DNA from: Aggregatilineales bacterium
Lineage (GTDB): Bacteria; Chloroflexota; Anaerolineae; Aggregatilineales; Phototrophicaceae
Direction of reading: 5' to 3'
Assembly: GCA_030834905.1 (NCBI GenBank)
Contig: JAUQWZ010000052.1
Span: 62,001-126,000 of the forward strand
DNA length: 64,000 bases
Both the position numbers and the translations under genes were made by a program. This document shows, one piece after another, positions 41,619 through 49,932 of this stretch. Positions within the stretch are counted from its first letter, which is position 1. Every line of letters begins with the position of its first letter. The notes beneath the pieces are model-generated. The model searched no databases. It was not told the DNA's origin and saw only the letters and a program-made list of their open reading frames with translations.

Positions 41619-43094
41619 ATGACGGTTTTTCGGGATACACGACTCAAACCCCAACTCAATACACCGCTGTACCAGCAGCTTTACGAGCATCTGCGCTCGG
41701 CGATTCTTTCGGGGCAGTTGCCAAAGGGGACGCAGCTTCCTTCGACGCGGGCGCTGGCGGATAAGCTTGGCGTCTCGCGGAACACGATCCTCAACGCCTA
41801 CGACCAGCTTTTTGCCGAAGGCTATCTGGAAAGTGTCGGCGGTAAAGGCACGTTCGTCACTCAGGCGCTGCCGGAGGTGAGCTTTCAGCCGCGCGGTATC
41901 TGGCATCCAGCGCCAGCCCGCCGCGCCCACCGCCTGTCGGAGCAGACGCAGGCGCTGCTGAAGGCGCCGATCATGCCGCCCTCGCTGCCGCTGAGTCGCG
42001 GGCTGGCGTTTAAGGCGGGTGTGCCAGCGCTGGATGCCTTTCCCTACGAATTATGGGCAAAGCTGGTGGCGCGTCACGCCCACCGGCTCAACCCCGAAGT
42101 GATGCAGTATCAGGACGCGGCTGGGCTGCGATCTTTACGCGAAGCCGTTGCTGAACATGCTATCGTGGCGCGGCAGGTGCGCTGCACGCCGGAGCAGGTG
42201 ATCATCACCAGCGGCTCGCAGGGCGGGCTGCATCTGGCGGCGCGCGTGCTGCTGAATTCGGGTGACCGCGCCTGGATTGAAGATCCGGGTTATCTGGGCG
42301 CGCGCGCCGCGCTGCTGGCGTCAGGCGCCGAGATCGTGCCGGTGCCGGTGGATGCCGAGGGGCTGAACGTGCAGGCAGGAATTGCGCGGGCGGCGGATGC
42401 GCGGGTCGCCTATCTGACGCCGTCGCACCAGTTCCCGCTGGGCGTCACCATGAGTCTGTCGCGGCGGTTGGCGCTGCTCGATTGGGCGAAGCGGTCGGGC
42501 GGCTACGTCCTTGAAGACGACTACGACAGCGAATATCGCTTTGACGGACATCCGCTGGCATCCTTGCAGGCACTCGATGCCAGCGAGTCGGTTATCTACG
42601 TCGGCACCTTCAGCAAAGTGCTGTTTCCGTCGCTGCGGCTCGGATACGTCATCGTGCCGCTGGCGCTGGTGGACGCTTTTGTCGCCATGCGTCGGGCGAT
42701 CAGCTACACCACGCCCTATCTTGAACAGGCGGCGCTTGCCGATTTCATCAATCAGGGGCATTTCATGCGCCATATCCGGCGAATGCGAACGTTATACGCC
42801 CAGCGCCGGGCGGACATGATCGCCGCCGCGAAAGATCTGCCGCTGGAAATATACGCGCCATCAACCGGCATGTATCTGGTGGGCTGGCTGAATGAAGGGT
42901 TGAATGACCGCGCCGCTGCCCGGAAAGCAGCCGAATACCAGCTTCGGGTGGTGCCGGTCTCGATGTTTGCCATCGAAGCAGCCCTGCGCGGCGGGCTGGT
43001 GCTGGGCTATGCGGCTGTCACACGCGACGAGATTGACGCCGGGATGCAGCGTCTGGGACGGGCGCTGCATGAGATGTCAGAAGAAAAGACTTAA
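41619..43094 (+). CDS. MocR-type regulator (GntR HTH fused to aminotransferase domain)
   Basis: 491 residues. N-terminal winged helix PLYQQLYEHLRSAILSGQLPKGTQLPSTRALADKLGVSRNTILNAYDQLFAEGYLESVGGKGTFV (about 16-80) is GntR-type; the rest is a fold-type I aminotransferase-like domain with the PLP-binding Lys in YVGTFSKVLFPSLRLGYV and LEDDYDSEYRFDG upstream. MocR/PdxR proteins sense PLP or an amino compound through this domain and regulate nearby genes. ATG 41619 was chosen over the long upstream frame, which lies within the glycosyltransferase gene. The stop codon falls inside a 15-base inverted repeat at 43090. Confidence 0.93.
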   Translation: MTVFRDTRLKPQLNTPLYQQLYEHLRSAILSGQLPKGTQLPSTRALADKLGVSRNTILNAYDQLFAEGYLESVGGKGTFVTQALPEVSFQPRGIWHPAPARRAHRLSEQTQALLKAPIMPPSLPLSRGLAFKAGVPALDAFPYELWAKLVARHAHRLNPEVMQYQDAAGLRSLREAVAEHAIVARQVRCTPEQVIITSGSQGGLHLAARVLLNSGDRAWIEDPGYLGARAALLASGAEIVPVPVDAEGLNVQAGIARAADARVAYLTPSHQFPLGVTMSLSRRLALLDWAKRSGGYVLEDDYDSEYRFDGHPLASLQALDASESVIYVGTFSKVLFPSLRLGYVIVPLALVDAFVAMRRAISYTTPYLEQAALADFINQGHFMRHIRRMRTLYAQRRADMIAAAKDLPLEIYAPSTGMYLVGWLNEGLNDRAAARKAAEYQLRVVPVSMFAIEAALRGGLVLGYAAVTRDEIDAGMQRLGRALHEMSEEKT

Positions 43095-43184
43095 CGCAAA
43101 GACGCTAAGCAAGGAAAGAGAGACACAAAGGATTTTGATCAAATCCCTTTGCGCCTTTCATTTTCCCCTTGCGTCTTTGCGTTA
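43090..43184. repeat. Inverted repeat with 15-base perfect ends
   Basis: TTAACGCAAAGACGC (43090-43104) and its exact complement (43170-43184) flank an inner palindrome AAAGGATTTTGATC...AATCCCTTT (43127-43149). It fills the gap between two convergent genes and overlaps the MocR stop codon. The wording (CGCAAAGACGC...CTTTGCG) is a common intergenic repeat type and may also end transcription from both sides. Confidence 0.8.
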
Positions 43185-43198
43185 AATTCCCTTTTTTC

Positions 43199-43678
43199 TT
43201 AACCGATCCATTCCTTCACGGTGTCGGGCAGCGGCTTGTCCATTGCCCTGATGTAAATGGTGGCTTTGCCGAGAAAGATCAGAAGCGCCTGAAGATAAAC
43301 GTCGAACTGCAATTCGATGGGCATGTCGTAGCCGCTGCCGCGCGCGATGCTTTTGCTCAGGTCGTCATTGGATAAGGCGGACAGTGTATCCTTTAACCCG
43401 CTGTCCAGCTTCTGGAACCACGCCTTCAGGCGGCTGACGCTGCGCTCCACGTCCGGTTCGGCGCTTTGATAGTCAAAGCTGGTCTGCTTAAATGTCTTAA
43501 ATGACTCGGCGTAAGAATGCTCGATCTCGCCCATCTCGCGGAACAGCGCGCCCAGCGTCATCGCCTGCCCGCCGGGGCTGAACGCCAGTTCGGCATCGTT
43601 CAGGCTGTCGAGCAGCGTGTCGCGCATCTGATGCGATCCTTCAACCCATGACCATTTGTTCTCTACCAGGCTGTTCAA
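43199..43678 (-). CDS. DinB-family protein
   Basis: 159 residues: ENKWSWVEGSHQMRDTLLDSLNDAELAF, MTLGALFREMGEIEHSYAESF (His near 53) and a C-terminal LQFDVYLQALLIFLGKATIYIRAM are the DinB four-helix layout. The last helix lacks the usual His pair, so the metal site may be incomplete. The start is TTG 43678, supported by a perfect AGGAGG six bases upstream, and no ATG nearby would fit. Role unknown; a relative of the gene at 34976. Confidence 0.83.
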   Translation of the reverse strand: MNSLVENKWSWVEGSHQMRDTLLDSLNDAELAFSPGGQAMTLGALFREMGEIEHSYAESFKTFKQTSFDYQSAEPDVERSVSRLKAWFQKLDSGLKDTLSALSNDDLSKSIARGSGYDMPIELQFDVYLQALLIFLGKATIYIRAMDKPLPDTVKEWIG

Positions 43679-43791
43679 GGTGCCTCCTGTTCGGGTAAAA
43701 GACAGCGTTTCAGGGATATCCTGACACCATGAGATTATACTGTAGAAACGCGCAGATTAGAAATTTTGTGCTATTGAGGGAGATCAGGAAA

Positions 43792-43816
43792 CGGGACACG
43801 ACGCCGTCGTGTCCCG
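43792..43816. repeat. GGACAC-type single palindrome
   Basis: Perfect palindrome with arms CGGGACACGACG and CGTCGTGTCCCG around one central base, in the gap between the AhpD-like and DinB genes. Confidence 0.8.
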
Positions 43817-43845
43817 CAGTGCGAGGTAAGGTTGGCGCTGCCGGT

Positions 43846-44346
43846 TTAGCCCGGCTGTGGAACGGTTTCCGCTGGTTTCTGAACCGGCTGGTAAGTGCCG
43901 GGTTCGCTGCGGAAGGAAACGCCGAAGCGGTTCCAGCCGTTGATGACAATGATCGCCGTCGTCAGATCGACGATTTCCTTCTCGCTGAAGTGCTCGCGAA
44001 CATGTTCGTACAGTTCATCCGACACTTCATTCTCAGGCAGCAGCGTCAGCGCTTCCGTCCAGGCAAGCGCGGCGCGCTCGCGCTCGGTGTAAAACGGCGT
44101 TTCGCTCCACACGCTGAGCGAATACAGGCGCTGTTCGGTTTCGCCGCCAGCGCGGGCGTCTTTCCAGTGCATATCGACGCAGTAAGCGCAGCCGTTGATC
44201 TGCGAGGCGCGCAGCTTGACCATCTCGATTAAGGGCTGCTCCAGCCCGCTGGTTCTGACGTAGCGCTCCAGGGCGCTCATCGCCTTCATGGCATCGGGCG
44301 CGATTGCGCCATAGTCCAAACGCTTTTTCACGGTAAACCTCTCCAT
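43846..44346 (-). CDS. Carboxymuconolactone decarboxylase / AhpD-like protein
   Basis: 166 residues. The redox motif INGCAYCVDMHWKDAR (CxxC-x3-H, Cys near 53 and 56, His near 60) preceded by LIEMVKLRASQ is the AhpD-type signature. Such proteins reduce peroxides together with peroxiredoxins, or act in gamma-carboxymuconolactone metabolism; the CxxC with a following His favours the peroxidase-reductase type. ATG 44346 is the start. Stand-alone gene. Confidence 0.92.
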   Translation of the reverse strand: MERFTVKKRLDYGAIAPDAMKAMSALERYVRTSGLEQPLIEMVKLRASQINGCAYCVDMHWKDARAGGETEQRLYSLSVWSETPFYTERERAALAWTEALTLLPENEVSDELYEHVREHFSEKEIVDLTTAIIVINGWNRFGVSFRSEPGTYQPVQKPAETVPQPG

Positions 44347-44435
44347 TTGTAAATTGACATGATACCTCTACTCTATACCCGTCTGTGGTTCTGCTAAAGC
44401 ACCAGTTCTGGCGTTGTCTATAGTACCAGTTGTGT

Positions 44436-45533
44436 TTAGCCGGAAGGCGCTGTCAGTTCGAGCCATGCCGTGATCTGCGCCTCGGCTTCATCGACGCTGA
44501 TACCGTCGCGCGACCAGTCCCATGACAGCGGCGATCCGGCGGTCACGCCGCGCTGGTGGAGCGCTGTTGGCTTCCACAGGGCGATAGCATTGGGCGCGAA
44601 CGGGGCGTAGCGCACCGGATCGGACGGACCCAGGATCATCACCGTCTTAGCGCCCGCCGCCGCTGCCAGATGCGTCAGTCCGGTATCATTGCCGATATAC
44701 AGCCGGGCGTGATGTGCCAGCGCGGCGATCTCGCCAAACGACAGCGTCCCCACGAAGGCGGTGGCGGGCATCGGCAGCGATTCCTGCGCCGACCGGACGA
44801 GCGCTTCATCGACCGGACCGCCAACCAGCACTACCGCCGCGTTCAGGCGCTGCGCCAGCCTTGCCCCAAGCTCGGCGAGGCTGGGCGGAGGATAACGCTT
44901 CACGTCCAGCACCATGCCCGGGTTGCGCCCGCCCGCCGGATTGAGGACGATGTATGCGCCAATTGCCCCCAGCTTCGCCTGAATGCTGCGGCTGTCCATT
45001 TCACGAACCGGCACGTTGGCGCGGCAGCCGTCGGTATTCAGCCCTAAGGCGCGGGGCACGTCGAGGTAGACCTCGGCTTCATGGCGCGGCACATCAGGAT
45101 CAACCGGCGTCCGAACAGTGTAGCCAAAGCCGCGTCCAGCGCTGTCGAGTCCGGCGCGATGCGGAATCCCGGACAGCAGCGCGGCGAGACTCATCAATGG
45201 CGAGCGTACCAGCGACACCATCAGGTCATAGCGCCCGGCGCGAAGCTGGCGGACGAAGCGCCACAGTCCTGCGAGCGTGGCTGCTGGCAGCGCTGACTCG
45301 CCGGTATCGAGCACCTCATCCAGCAGGTCGTGATGCTCGACAGCAGCTTTTGACCAGCTTCCTACCGCCCAGGTGATGTGGGCGTCTGGATAGCACCGCC
45401 GGAGCGCCTGCAATGTCGCCGTCGCCAGCACCACATCGCCGATGCAGCAGGGCAGCACCAGCACGATGCGCTGCGGGTTCTTTGGCGCGGCGCGGGTTGG
45501 GAACAGGCGAGCGAGAGGCGTATAGAGGTTCAT
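44436..45533 (-). CDS. Heptosyltransferase-like glycosyltransferase (GT9)
   Basis: 365 residues. N-terminal RIVLVLPCCIGDVVLATATLQALRRCYPDAHITWAVG and the C-terminal YIGNDTGLTHLAAAAGAKTVMILGPSDPVRYAPF are the two halves of the ADP-heptose:LPS heptosyltransferase family. Because the expected organism probably lacks classic LPS, the enzyme may build another surface glycan; this is inference. I chose ATG 45533; the frame is open to ATG 45590, and neither has a good ribosome binding site. It is divergent from the lipoprotein gene at 45631. Confidence 0.88.
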   Translation of the reverse strand: MNLYTPLARLFPTRAAPKNPQRIVLVLPCCIGDVVLATATLQALRRCYPDAHITWAVGSWSKAAVEHHDLLDEVLDTGESALPAATLAGLWRFVRQLRAGRYDLMVSLVRSPLMSLAALLSGIPHRAGLDSAGRGFGYTVRTPVDPDVPRHEAEVYLDVPRALGLNTDGCRANVPVREMDSRSIQAKLGAIGAYIVLNPAGGRNPGMVLDVKRYPPPSLAELGARLAQRLNAAVVLVGGPVDEALVRSAQESLPMPATAFVGTLSFGEIAALAHHARLYIGNDTGLTHLAAAAGAKTVMILGPSDPVRYAPFAPNAIALWKPTALHQRGVTAGSPLSWDWSRDGISVDEAEAQITAWLELTAPSG

Positions 45534-45630
45534 TTGCCGAAAGAGTCCGTTCGGGTACAATCGCAGATTGCTACTGCCTGGATAGCCCATTCATGAACCA
45601 GACTATCTGCTTGCTCGTGGAGTATACCCA

Positions 45631-46443
45631 TTGAACCGTCTTTTACCGCTGGTCGCTGCTCTGTTCCTGCTGTCTGCCTGTGACAGCCAGCGCGGACAGC
45701 AGATCGAAAATGTGGTGCCGACGCTTGCCTCGATTGAGGGGCTGGCGACGGTGCTGCCCCTGACGCAGAACGCCCCGCCGCCGCCCTACAACCGCGAGGT
45801 CACCCGCTTTTCGCTGGTCGATAACGGGCTGAACGAGCTGCCGGGCTGGCGCTATGTCGTGCAGTTGGAATTCAACGGCGTGTTCTCGCGCACGCCCCGT
45901 GAAACACAGGCATCGGCGCGGGCGGAGGTGTGGTTTAACCAGCTTGCCTCGGCGCGGCGGGTCACGTTCACCACTTCGGGCAGCCTGATCGGGCAGGAAG
46001 AGGACATCGCCTATGAGGCAGTTCGGCTGGGTCCTGATTCGTTCCTGGTGCAGGATAACACCTGCCTGAGCGCGGGCAGCGCCGATGCTGAGACTGCCGC
46101 CGAATTAAGCGCGGGCGGGCTAGTCGGCGGAGTCAACCGCGCCTCGCCTGCCGGGGGGCACGCGACCATCAACAGTCAGGACGCCTACACTTATGCCTTC
46201 ACGCCCGACAACCTGGTGCTGCCATCGGTCCGGTTGGGCGATAACGGCACGTTCACCATCAGCAGCTACGAACTGTGGATTTCGCCCGCGACGAACGCGG
46301 TGGCGCGCTTCTACATGAACCTGTACGTCGATAACGCCGTGATCTTCAACAGCCAGCTTCCGGTGACCGGCGACCTGATCATCCGCTACGACGCCTTCGA
46401 TCTGGGAACGGAGTTCAACATCACCACGCCGTTTGGATGCTGA
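45631..46443 (+). CDS. Uncharacterised lipoprotein
   Basis: 270 residues from TTG 45631, supported by GGAG eight bases upstream. The signal sequence ends in FLLSAC, so the mature protein is lipid-anchored through Cys16. The rest is rich in beta strand: a repeated-looking EVWFNQLASARRVTFTTSG, VRLGPDSFLVQDNTC and a C-terminal ISSYELWISPATNAVARFYMNLYVDN, with a final DLIIRYDAFDLG. Such shapes occur in lipoproteins of the LppX/LprG type, but no specific match is claimed. The stop codon is directly followed by the purine tract of the cassette at 46444. Confidence 0.75.
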   Translation: MNRLLPLVAALFLLSACDSQRGQQIENVVPTLASIEGLATVLPLTQNAPPPPYNREVTRFSLVDNGLNELPGWRYVVQLEFNGVFSRTPRETQASARAEVWFNQLASARRVTFTTSGSLIGQEEDIAYEAVRLGPDSFLVQDNTCLSAGSADAETAAELSAGGLVGGVNRASPAGGHATINSQDAYTYAFTPDNLVLPSVRLGDNGTFTISSYELWISPATNAVARFYMNLYVDNAVIFNSQLPVTGDLIIRYDAFDLGTEFNITTPFGC

Positions 46444-46972
46444 AAGAGGAGTAGAAAAGTAAGAAAAGTAAAAGAAGTAGATAGAAGTAAAAAGTATGGA
46501 AAGGACAGCGGTTTGCGGCAGGCTGCAAAAGCAACGAAAGGCAAAGGACGATGAAGGCGCAGCGCTTCGAGGATCTGGTTGTCTGGCAAAAGGCGCGTGA
46601 GCTAACCAGGTGTATCTATGAAGTTACACGCAGGAGCGATTTTGCGCGCGACTTTGGATTAGCATCCCAGATTCAGCGTGCCGCAGTATCGGTCATGTCC
46701 AATATTGCCGAAGGATTTGAGCGCGGTAGCTATAAGGAATTTCTGCAGTTTCTCGTCATTGCCAAAGCATCCTGCGCCGAAGTGCGCTCGCAGCTCTATA
46801 TTGCGCTTGATATCGGCTACCTGACACAAGTGGAATTTGACCAATTAATGGATCTGACTCATCAGGTTGGGCGTATGCTTGGGGCGCTGCGCGCTTCTAT
46901 CGCCAATCCCGATCCCAAATGATGAGTTGATCTTTTACTTCTCTTACTTTTTCTTCTTTCCTTACTTTCTTA
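46444..46972. mobile_element. Putative cassette: IVP gene between inverted AAAGTAAG tracts
   Basis: A purine-rich tract (46444-46503: units such as AAAAGTAAG, AAAAGTAAAAG, AGAAGTAGATAG) lies to the left and a pyrimidine-rich tract of the same wording (46931-46972: CTTTTACTTCTCTTAC, CCTTACTTTCTT) to the right of the four-helix-bundle gene, so the ends are inverted copies. The unit fits exactly between the stop codons of two convergent genes (46443 and 46970-46972). Solo tracts of the same type are at 54262-54345 and 60445-60487. No transposase is encoded, so mobility is inferred. Confidence 0.5.
46551..46922 (+). CDS. Four-helix-bundle protein (23S rRNA intervening-sequence protein, IVP/S23 type)
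   Basis: 123 residues: RFEDLVVWQKARELTRCIYEVTRRSDFARDFGLASQIQRAAVSVMSNIAEGFERGSYKEFLQFLVIAKASCAEVRSQLYIALDIGYL is the standard family pattern, including the SIPSNIAEG-like SVMSNIAEG and the EFxxFLxxAxGSxxE-like block. The fold is the same as that of the Avd protein of diversity-generating retroelements. These proteins were first seen inside rRNA intervening sequences; their job is unknown. AAAGGCAAAGGACG gives a ribosome binding site. The flanking inverted tracts are described separately. Confidence 0.92.
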   Translation: MKAQRFEDLVVWQKARELTRCIYEVTRRSDFARDFGLASQIQRAAVSVMSNIAEGFERGSYKEFLQFLVIAKASCAEVRSQLYIALDIGYLTQVEFDQLMDLTHQVGRMLGALRASIANPDPK

Positions 46973-48472
46973 AAGCAGTGGCGTCTTTTCCATCTCGGCG
47001 TAATCCGTTGCCAGTTCGCGCCAGGCGCGACCCAGACGGCGGATGCCTTCCTCGATATCGACCGGGCGCTGCGCGGCATAATTCAGACGAATGCGGTAGC
47101 TGCCGCAGTTATTGGTGTAAAACACGTTGCCAATTGCATATGCCACGCCCATCTGAATGGCGGAGATGTACAGTTCTGCCGCCGTCGGTCCACTCTTAGG
47201 CAGCTCGATCCACAGATACAGACCACCCTGCGGCGTGTTCCAGTAAGAGCCGGGGGGCAGGTATTTTGAGGCGGCTGCCAGCGCCACGTCACGGCGGCGG
47301 CGCAGCTCGCGGTTGTTGCGTTCGAGCTGCTGCGCCAGCACGCCGCGTTCCAGCATCAGGTGAATGGCGCGCTGGTTTAAGCCGGGGGTGGAGATATCGG
47401 CTGCCTGCTTCACCCGCACGATCCGTTCGTAGTGCGGACCATCGGTGATGATGTAGCCGATACGCATTCCCGGCAGCAGGTTCTTGGTGAAGCCGCTGGC
47501 GTGAATGACAATGCCGCTGTCGTCCAGCGCTTTCAGCGGCGGCACCGGCTCACCCTCGAAGCGAAATTCGTGATAAACGCCGTCTTCCAGAATCGGGATG
47601 TGATACTCGTTCGCCAGATTGATCAACTGGCGGCGGCGATGAATCGGCATGATCCGACTGGTGGGATTCTGGAATGTCGGCATGATGTAGATCAGCCGTG
47701 GATGATGGTCGAGGATGAAGTTTTCGAGCATATCCAGCCGGATTCCCTCGTCATCCATCGATATGCCCTGAATCTGCACGCGGCGGGTGCGAGCAACGTC
47801 AATCATGCCCAGATAAGTTGGGTTTTCGGTGACCAGAATATCGCCTTCGGTCAGGACTGCCTGCACCACCAGATCCAGCGCCTGCTGGGTGCCGCCGGTG
47901 ATCAGGACGTGATCCGGGCTACAGCGGATGCCCAGCGCGCTGACATAGTCGCGCACGCTGGCGCGCAGCGGTCCGTAGCCTTCGGTCACTTCGTAGCCCA
48001 GCGCTTTCGAGCCGTCGCGGTCAATGACCGTGTTAATCGCATCTTTGAGATGGTGTACCGGAAAAAATTCCATTGGCGGCGCGCCGTGGCTGAAGTTGAT
48101 CACGCCCGGCTTGCGCGAGAGCCGCATCATCTCACGCAGCGAACGGTCGGGCGCGGACGGCTGCTCGATATAGCCTTGATGCGCGCCGTTGCTGGTTGGC
48201 GGGGCTGTCGCGCTGTCACGCTCTCCGGCGACAAACGTGCCGCGTCCGGCATGGGCGCTCAGATAGCCTTCGGCGCGGAGTTCGGCGTAAGCGTTGACGA
48301 CGCTGATCCGGCTGATGTTTAGCTGGCGGGCGAGATCGCGGCTGGCGGGAAGGCGCGTCCCGGCGGTAAGGGTGCCGCTTTCGATCTGAGCGCGAATATG
48401 GCGTATAAGCTGGCGATAGATCGGCTCTTCGCTGTCCCGATCCAATGGAACAACCAGATTTGTATTCAACAT
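46970..48472 (-). CDS. MocR-type regulator / aminotransferase-like protein
   Basis: 500 residues. GntR winged helix EEPIYRQLIRHIRAQIESGTLTAGTRLPASRDLARQLNISRISVVNAYAELRAEGYLSAHAGRGTFV (about 15-82), then a fold-type I domain with DHVLITGGTQQALDLV, LIYIMPTFQNPTSR, PILEDGVYHEFRFEG and PLP Lys in HASGFTKNLLPGMRIGY. It may be a true aminotransferase-fused regulator of the type that works on 2-aminoadipate (LysN/ARO8-like) as well as a transcription factor. GGAG precedes ATG 48472. The C-terminus ends directly at the cassette boundary (stop 46970-46972), so the last codons may come from the element. Confidence 0.92.
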   Translation of the reverse strand: MLNTNLVVPLDRDSEEPIYRQLIRHIRAQIESGTLTAGTRLPASRDLARQLNISRISVVNAYAELRAEGYLSAHAGRGTFVAGERDSATAPPTSNGAHQGYIEQPSAPDRSLREMMRLSRKPGVINFSHGAPPMEFFPVHHLKDAINTVIDRDGSKALGYEVTEGYGPLRASVRDYVSALGIRCSPDHVLITGGTQQALDLVVQAVLTEGDILVTENPTYLGMIDVARTRRVQIQGISMDDEGIRLDMLENFILDHHPRLIYIMPTFQNPTSRIMPIHRRRQLINLANEYHIPILEDGVYHEFRFEGEPVPPLKALDDSGIVIHASGFTKNLLPGMRIGYIITDGPHYERIVRVKQAADISTPGLNQRAIHLMLERGVLAQQLERNNRELRRRRDVALAAASKYLPPGSYWNTPQGGLYLWIELPKSGPTAAELYISAIQMGVAYAIGNVFYTNNCGSYRIRLNYAAQRPVDIEEGIRRLGRAWRELATDYAEMEKTPLL

Positions 48473-48522
48473 GGTATCTGCTCCAATAAGGAGTTTATTT
48501 TTTTAGTCCTCGGACACAAGCA

Positions 48523-48551
48523 ATTATAGCGCATCAAACCAATTCAGTCCA
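48523..48551 (-). promoter_or_regulatory. Putative promoter of the second MocR gene
   Basis: Reverse-strand TATAAT (48523-48528) lies 17 bases from TGGACT (48546-48551). Farther upstream TACCATATAATACCATG is a direct repeat of the word TACCAT, which could be part of a MocR binding site. Confidence 0.45.
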
Positions 48552-48592
48552 ATGCACAGTACCATATAATACCATGCGTCGAAAAATGTGGC

Positions 48593-49360
48593 TTAGCCGA
48601 GGAGTCGATCCAGCACAAAATGAACGAAGCGGCGCGTTTCGGGCATTGTGGCGGCGTGATCCATGCGATTATCACGCCATTCCCTGCGCCATGCCAGCGC
48701 ATTCTCGATCAGCGACGCCCACTCCGGCAGTTCGCGCATCGCCCACGCTGCCGCCTGAATCTTGGACACCTGCTCACCGTAAGTAACGGTATACAACGCC
48801 CGGCACATGGTCAGAATGGCGTATGCCTGAGAGGGGCGCGTGTGCTCGCTTTCCATACGCTCGTACCATAAGCCGAGGTAGGCTTTGACTGACTCGACGA
48901 ATTCTTCCTTGGTGGTTGGCGCGATAATCGTTTTGGGCGGGGGTCCGTAGAGCGCAATTCCCTGTTCGCGCACGACGTGCCAGTTGATCAGCCAGTCTTT
49001 GCCCGCGTCGATGATGTGGAACGGCTCGCCCGGGCTGATGATGCCGAGCCTGGTGGTCTGCGTCTTGAAAGTCTGCAAACCATCCAGCGAAAGATAAGCG
49101 ATTTCGAGACGATGCTCATACCGTGGGTAGCGCGAGATGATCTGCTGGTGCATCCGGTGGAGCGCGTCAAATTCGGACTCGGTTAAGTCATCAGTTGTGG
49201 CGGCGAGCAGGTCAATGTCGCTGGTGTCCTCGTCAAAATCGCCGGTGACGAGCGAACCGAACGGATACAAGCCGACCAGCTTCGAGCCAAGCACCTGCCG
49301 CATCTGCGAAAGCAGATCATCCAGCAGTTGATTGACGTAAGGATAGGTTGAAGGTTGCAT
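48593..49360 (-). CDS. Nucleotidyltransferase-domain protein (ANT-like, DUF4111 C-terminus)
   Basis: 255 residues. The nucleotidyltransferase motif LYPFGSLVTGDFDEDTSDIDLLAAT near residues 31-55 has the GS...DxD catalytic acids; the C-terminal half (EFVESVKAYLGLWYERM, SQAYAILTMCRALYTVTYGEQVSKIQAAAWAM) has the helical acceptor domain of aminoglycoside 3''/9-adenylyltransferases. It could modify an aminoglycoside or another small molecule, but resistance cannot be claimed from this. ATG 49360 is the start. The gene is followed by intergenic sequence towards the MocR promoter. Confidence 0.85.
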   Translation of the reverse strand: MQPSTYPYVNQLLDDLLSQMRQVLGSKLVGLYPFGSLVTGDFDEDTSDIDLLAATTDDLTESEFDALHRMHQQIISRYPRYEHRLEIAYLSLDGLQTFKTQTTRLGIISPGEPFHIIDAGKDWLINWHVVREQGIALYGPPPKTIIAPTTKEEFVESVKAYLGLWYERMESEHTRPSQAYAILTMCRALYTVTYGEQVSKIQAAAWAMRELPEWASLIENALAWRREWRDNRMDHAATMPETRRFVHFVLDRLLG

Positions 49361-49383
49361 CTAAAAACCTCAAACCGCAGAGG

Positions 49384-49470
49384 GCGCGGAGAACGCAGAG
49401 GGGATTATAAACGGGTAGGGACACGATAACATCGTGTCCGTTTCGTGAACGCTGCGGTGGAGACTATATC
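49384..49470. repeat. GGACAC-type palindrome with shared flank
   Basis: GGGACACGATA and its mirror ATCGTGTCC around ACA (49418-49439), followed by GTTTCGTGAACGCTG, the same flank as at 13379-13400. A CGCAGAG...GCGCGG tract just before it is another common intergenic repeat word. Confidence 0.7.
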
Positions 49471-49492
49471 ATCGCGTCCCTGCCGCCGCCCT

Positions 49493-49768
49493 TCATCGAT
49501 CAATGAGCGCGGTCAGGTCACCATCGGGATCGAAGCAGCGAATGACGTATCCCTCGCTGAACGAAAATTCTCCCTGCACGCAGTAGGCTGCGGTTTGGAT
49601 ACCCGATGCTGCTTCCGCCAGCGCGAAATACTCATCGCGCGAAAGCTCGATACCGCCGACGATGAAGCGCATGAAATAGCCGCGAGTGAAGGCGAAGCCC
49701 ATCACCCCAACCACCAGTACCAGCGCCAGTACCGCGACCAGCAAAATCCGCCGTTTCGACCTGAACAT
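49493..49768 (-). CDS. Small membrane-anchored protein
   Basis: 91 residues starting MFRSKRRILLVAVLALVLVVGVMGFAFTRG, one membrane helix or uncleaved signal, and a short extracytoplasmic part (ELSRDEYFALAEAASGIQTAAYCVQGEFSFSEGYVIRCFDPDGD) with two Cys that could pair. No family recognised. ATG 49768 has GGAG seven bases upstream, which decides it over the longer frame. It lies divergent from the HEAT-membrane protein gene. Confidence 0.7.
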   Translation of the reverse strand: MFRSKRRILLVAVLALVLVVGVMGFAFTRGYFMRFIVGGIELSRDEYFALAEAASGIQTAAYCVQGEFSFSEGYVIRCFDPDGDLTALIDR

Positions 49769-49932
49769 GGCATTGCTCCTTATCCTGTTAATTTGATTGT
49801 AAGGCGCTGGTATGTTCCTGAGGCATAAGATATGACGCCATCCTGCCCCTGCCCCGCAAACCTTGCTTTTTTCAGCGGATGAGATCGCGTATAGTTGATG
49901 GTGAGTCTGATGACACCATCTGGAGCAGAGGA

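Noticed and set aside
48593..49360. Aminoglycoside resistance gene
   Set aside because: The nucleotidyltransferase and helical domains only resemble ANT enzymes; nothing shows drug specificity, so it is named by fold only.
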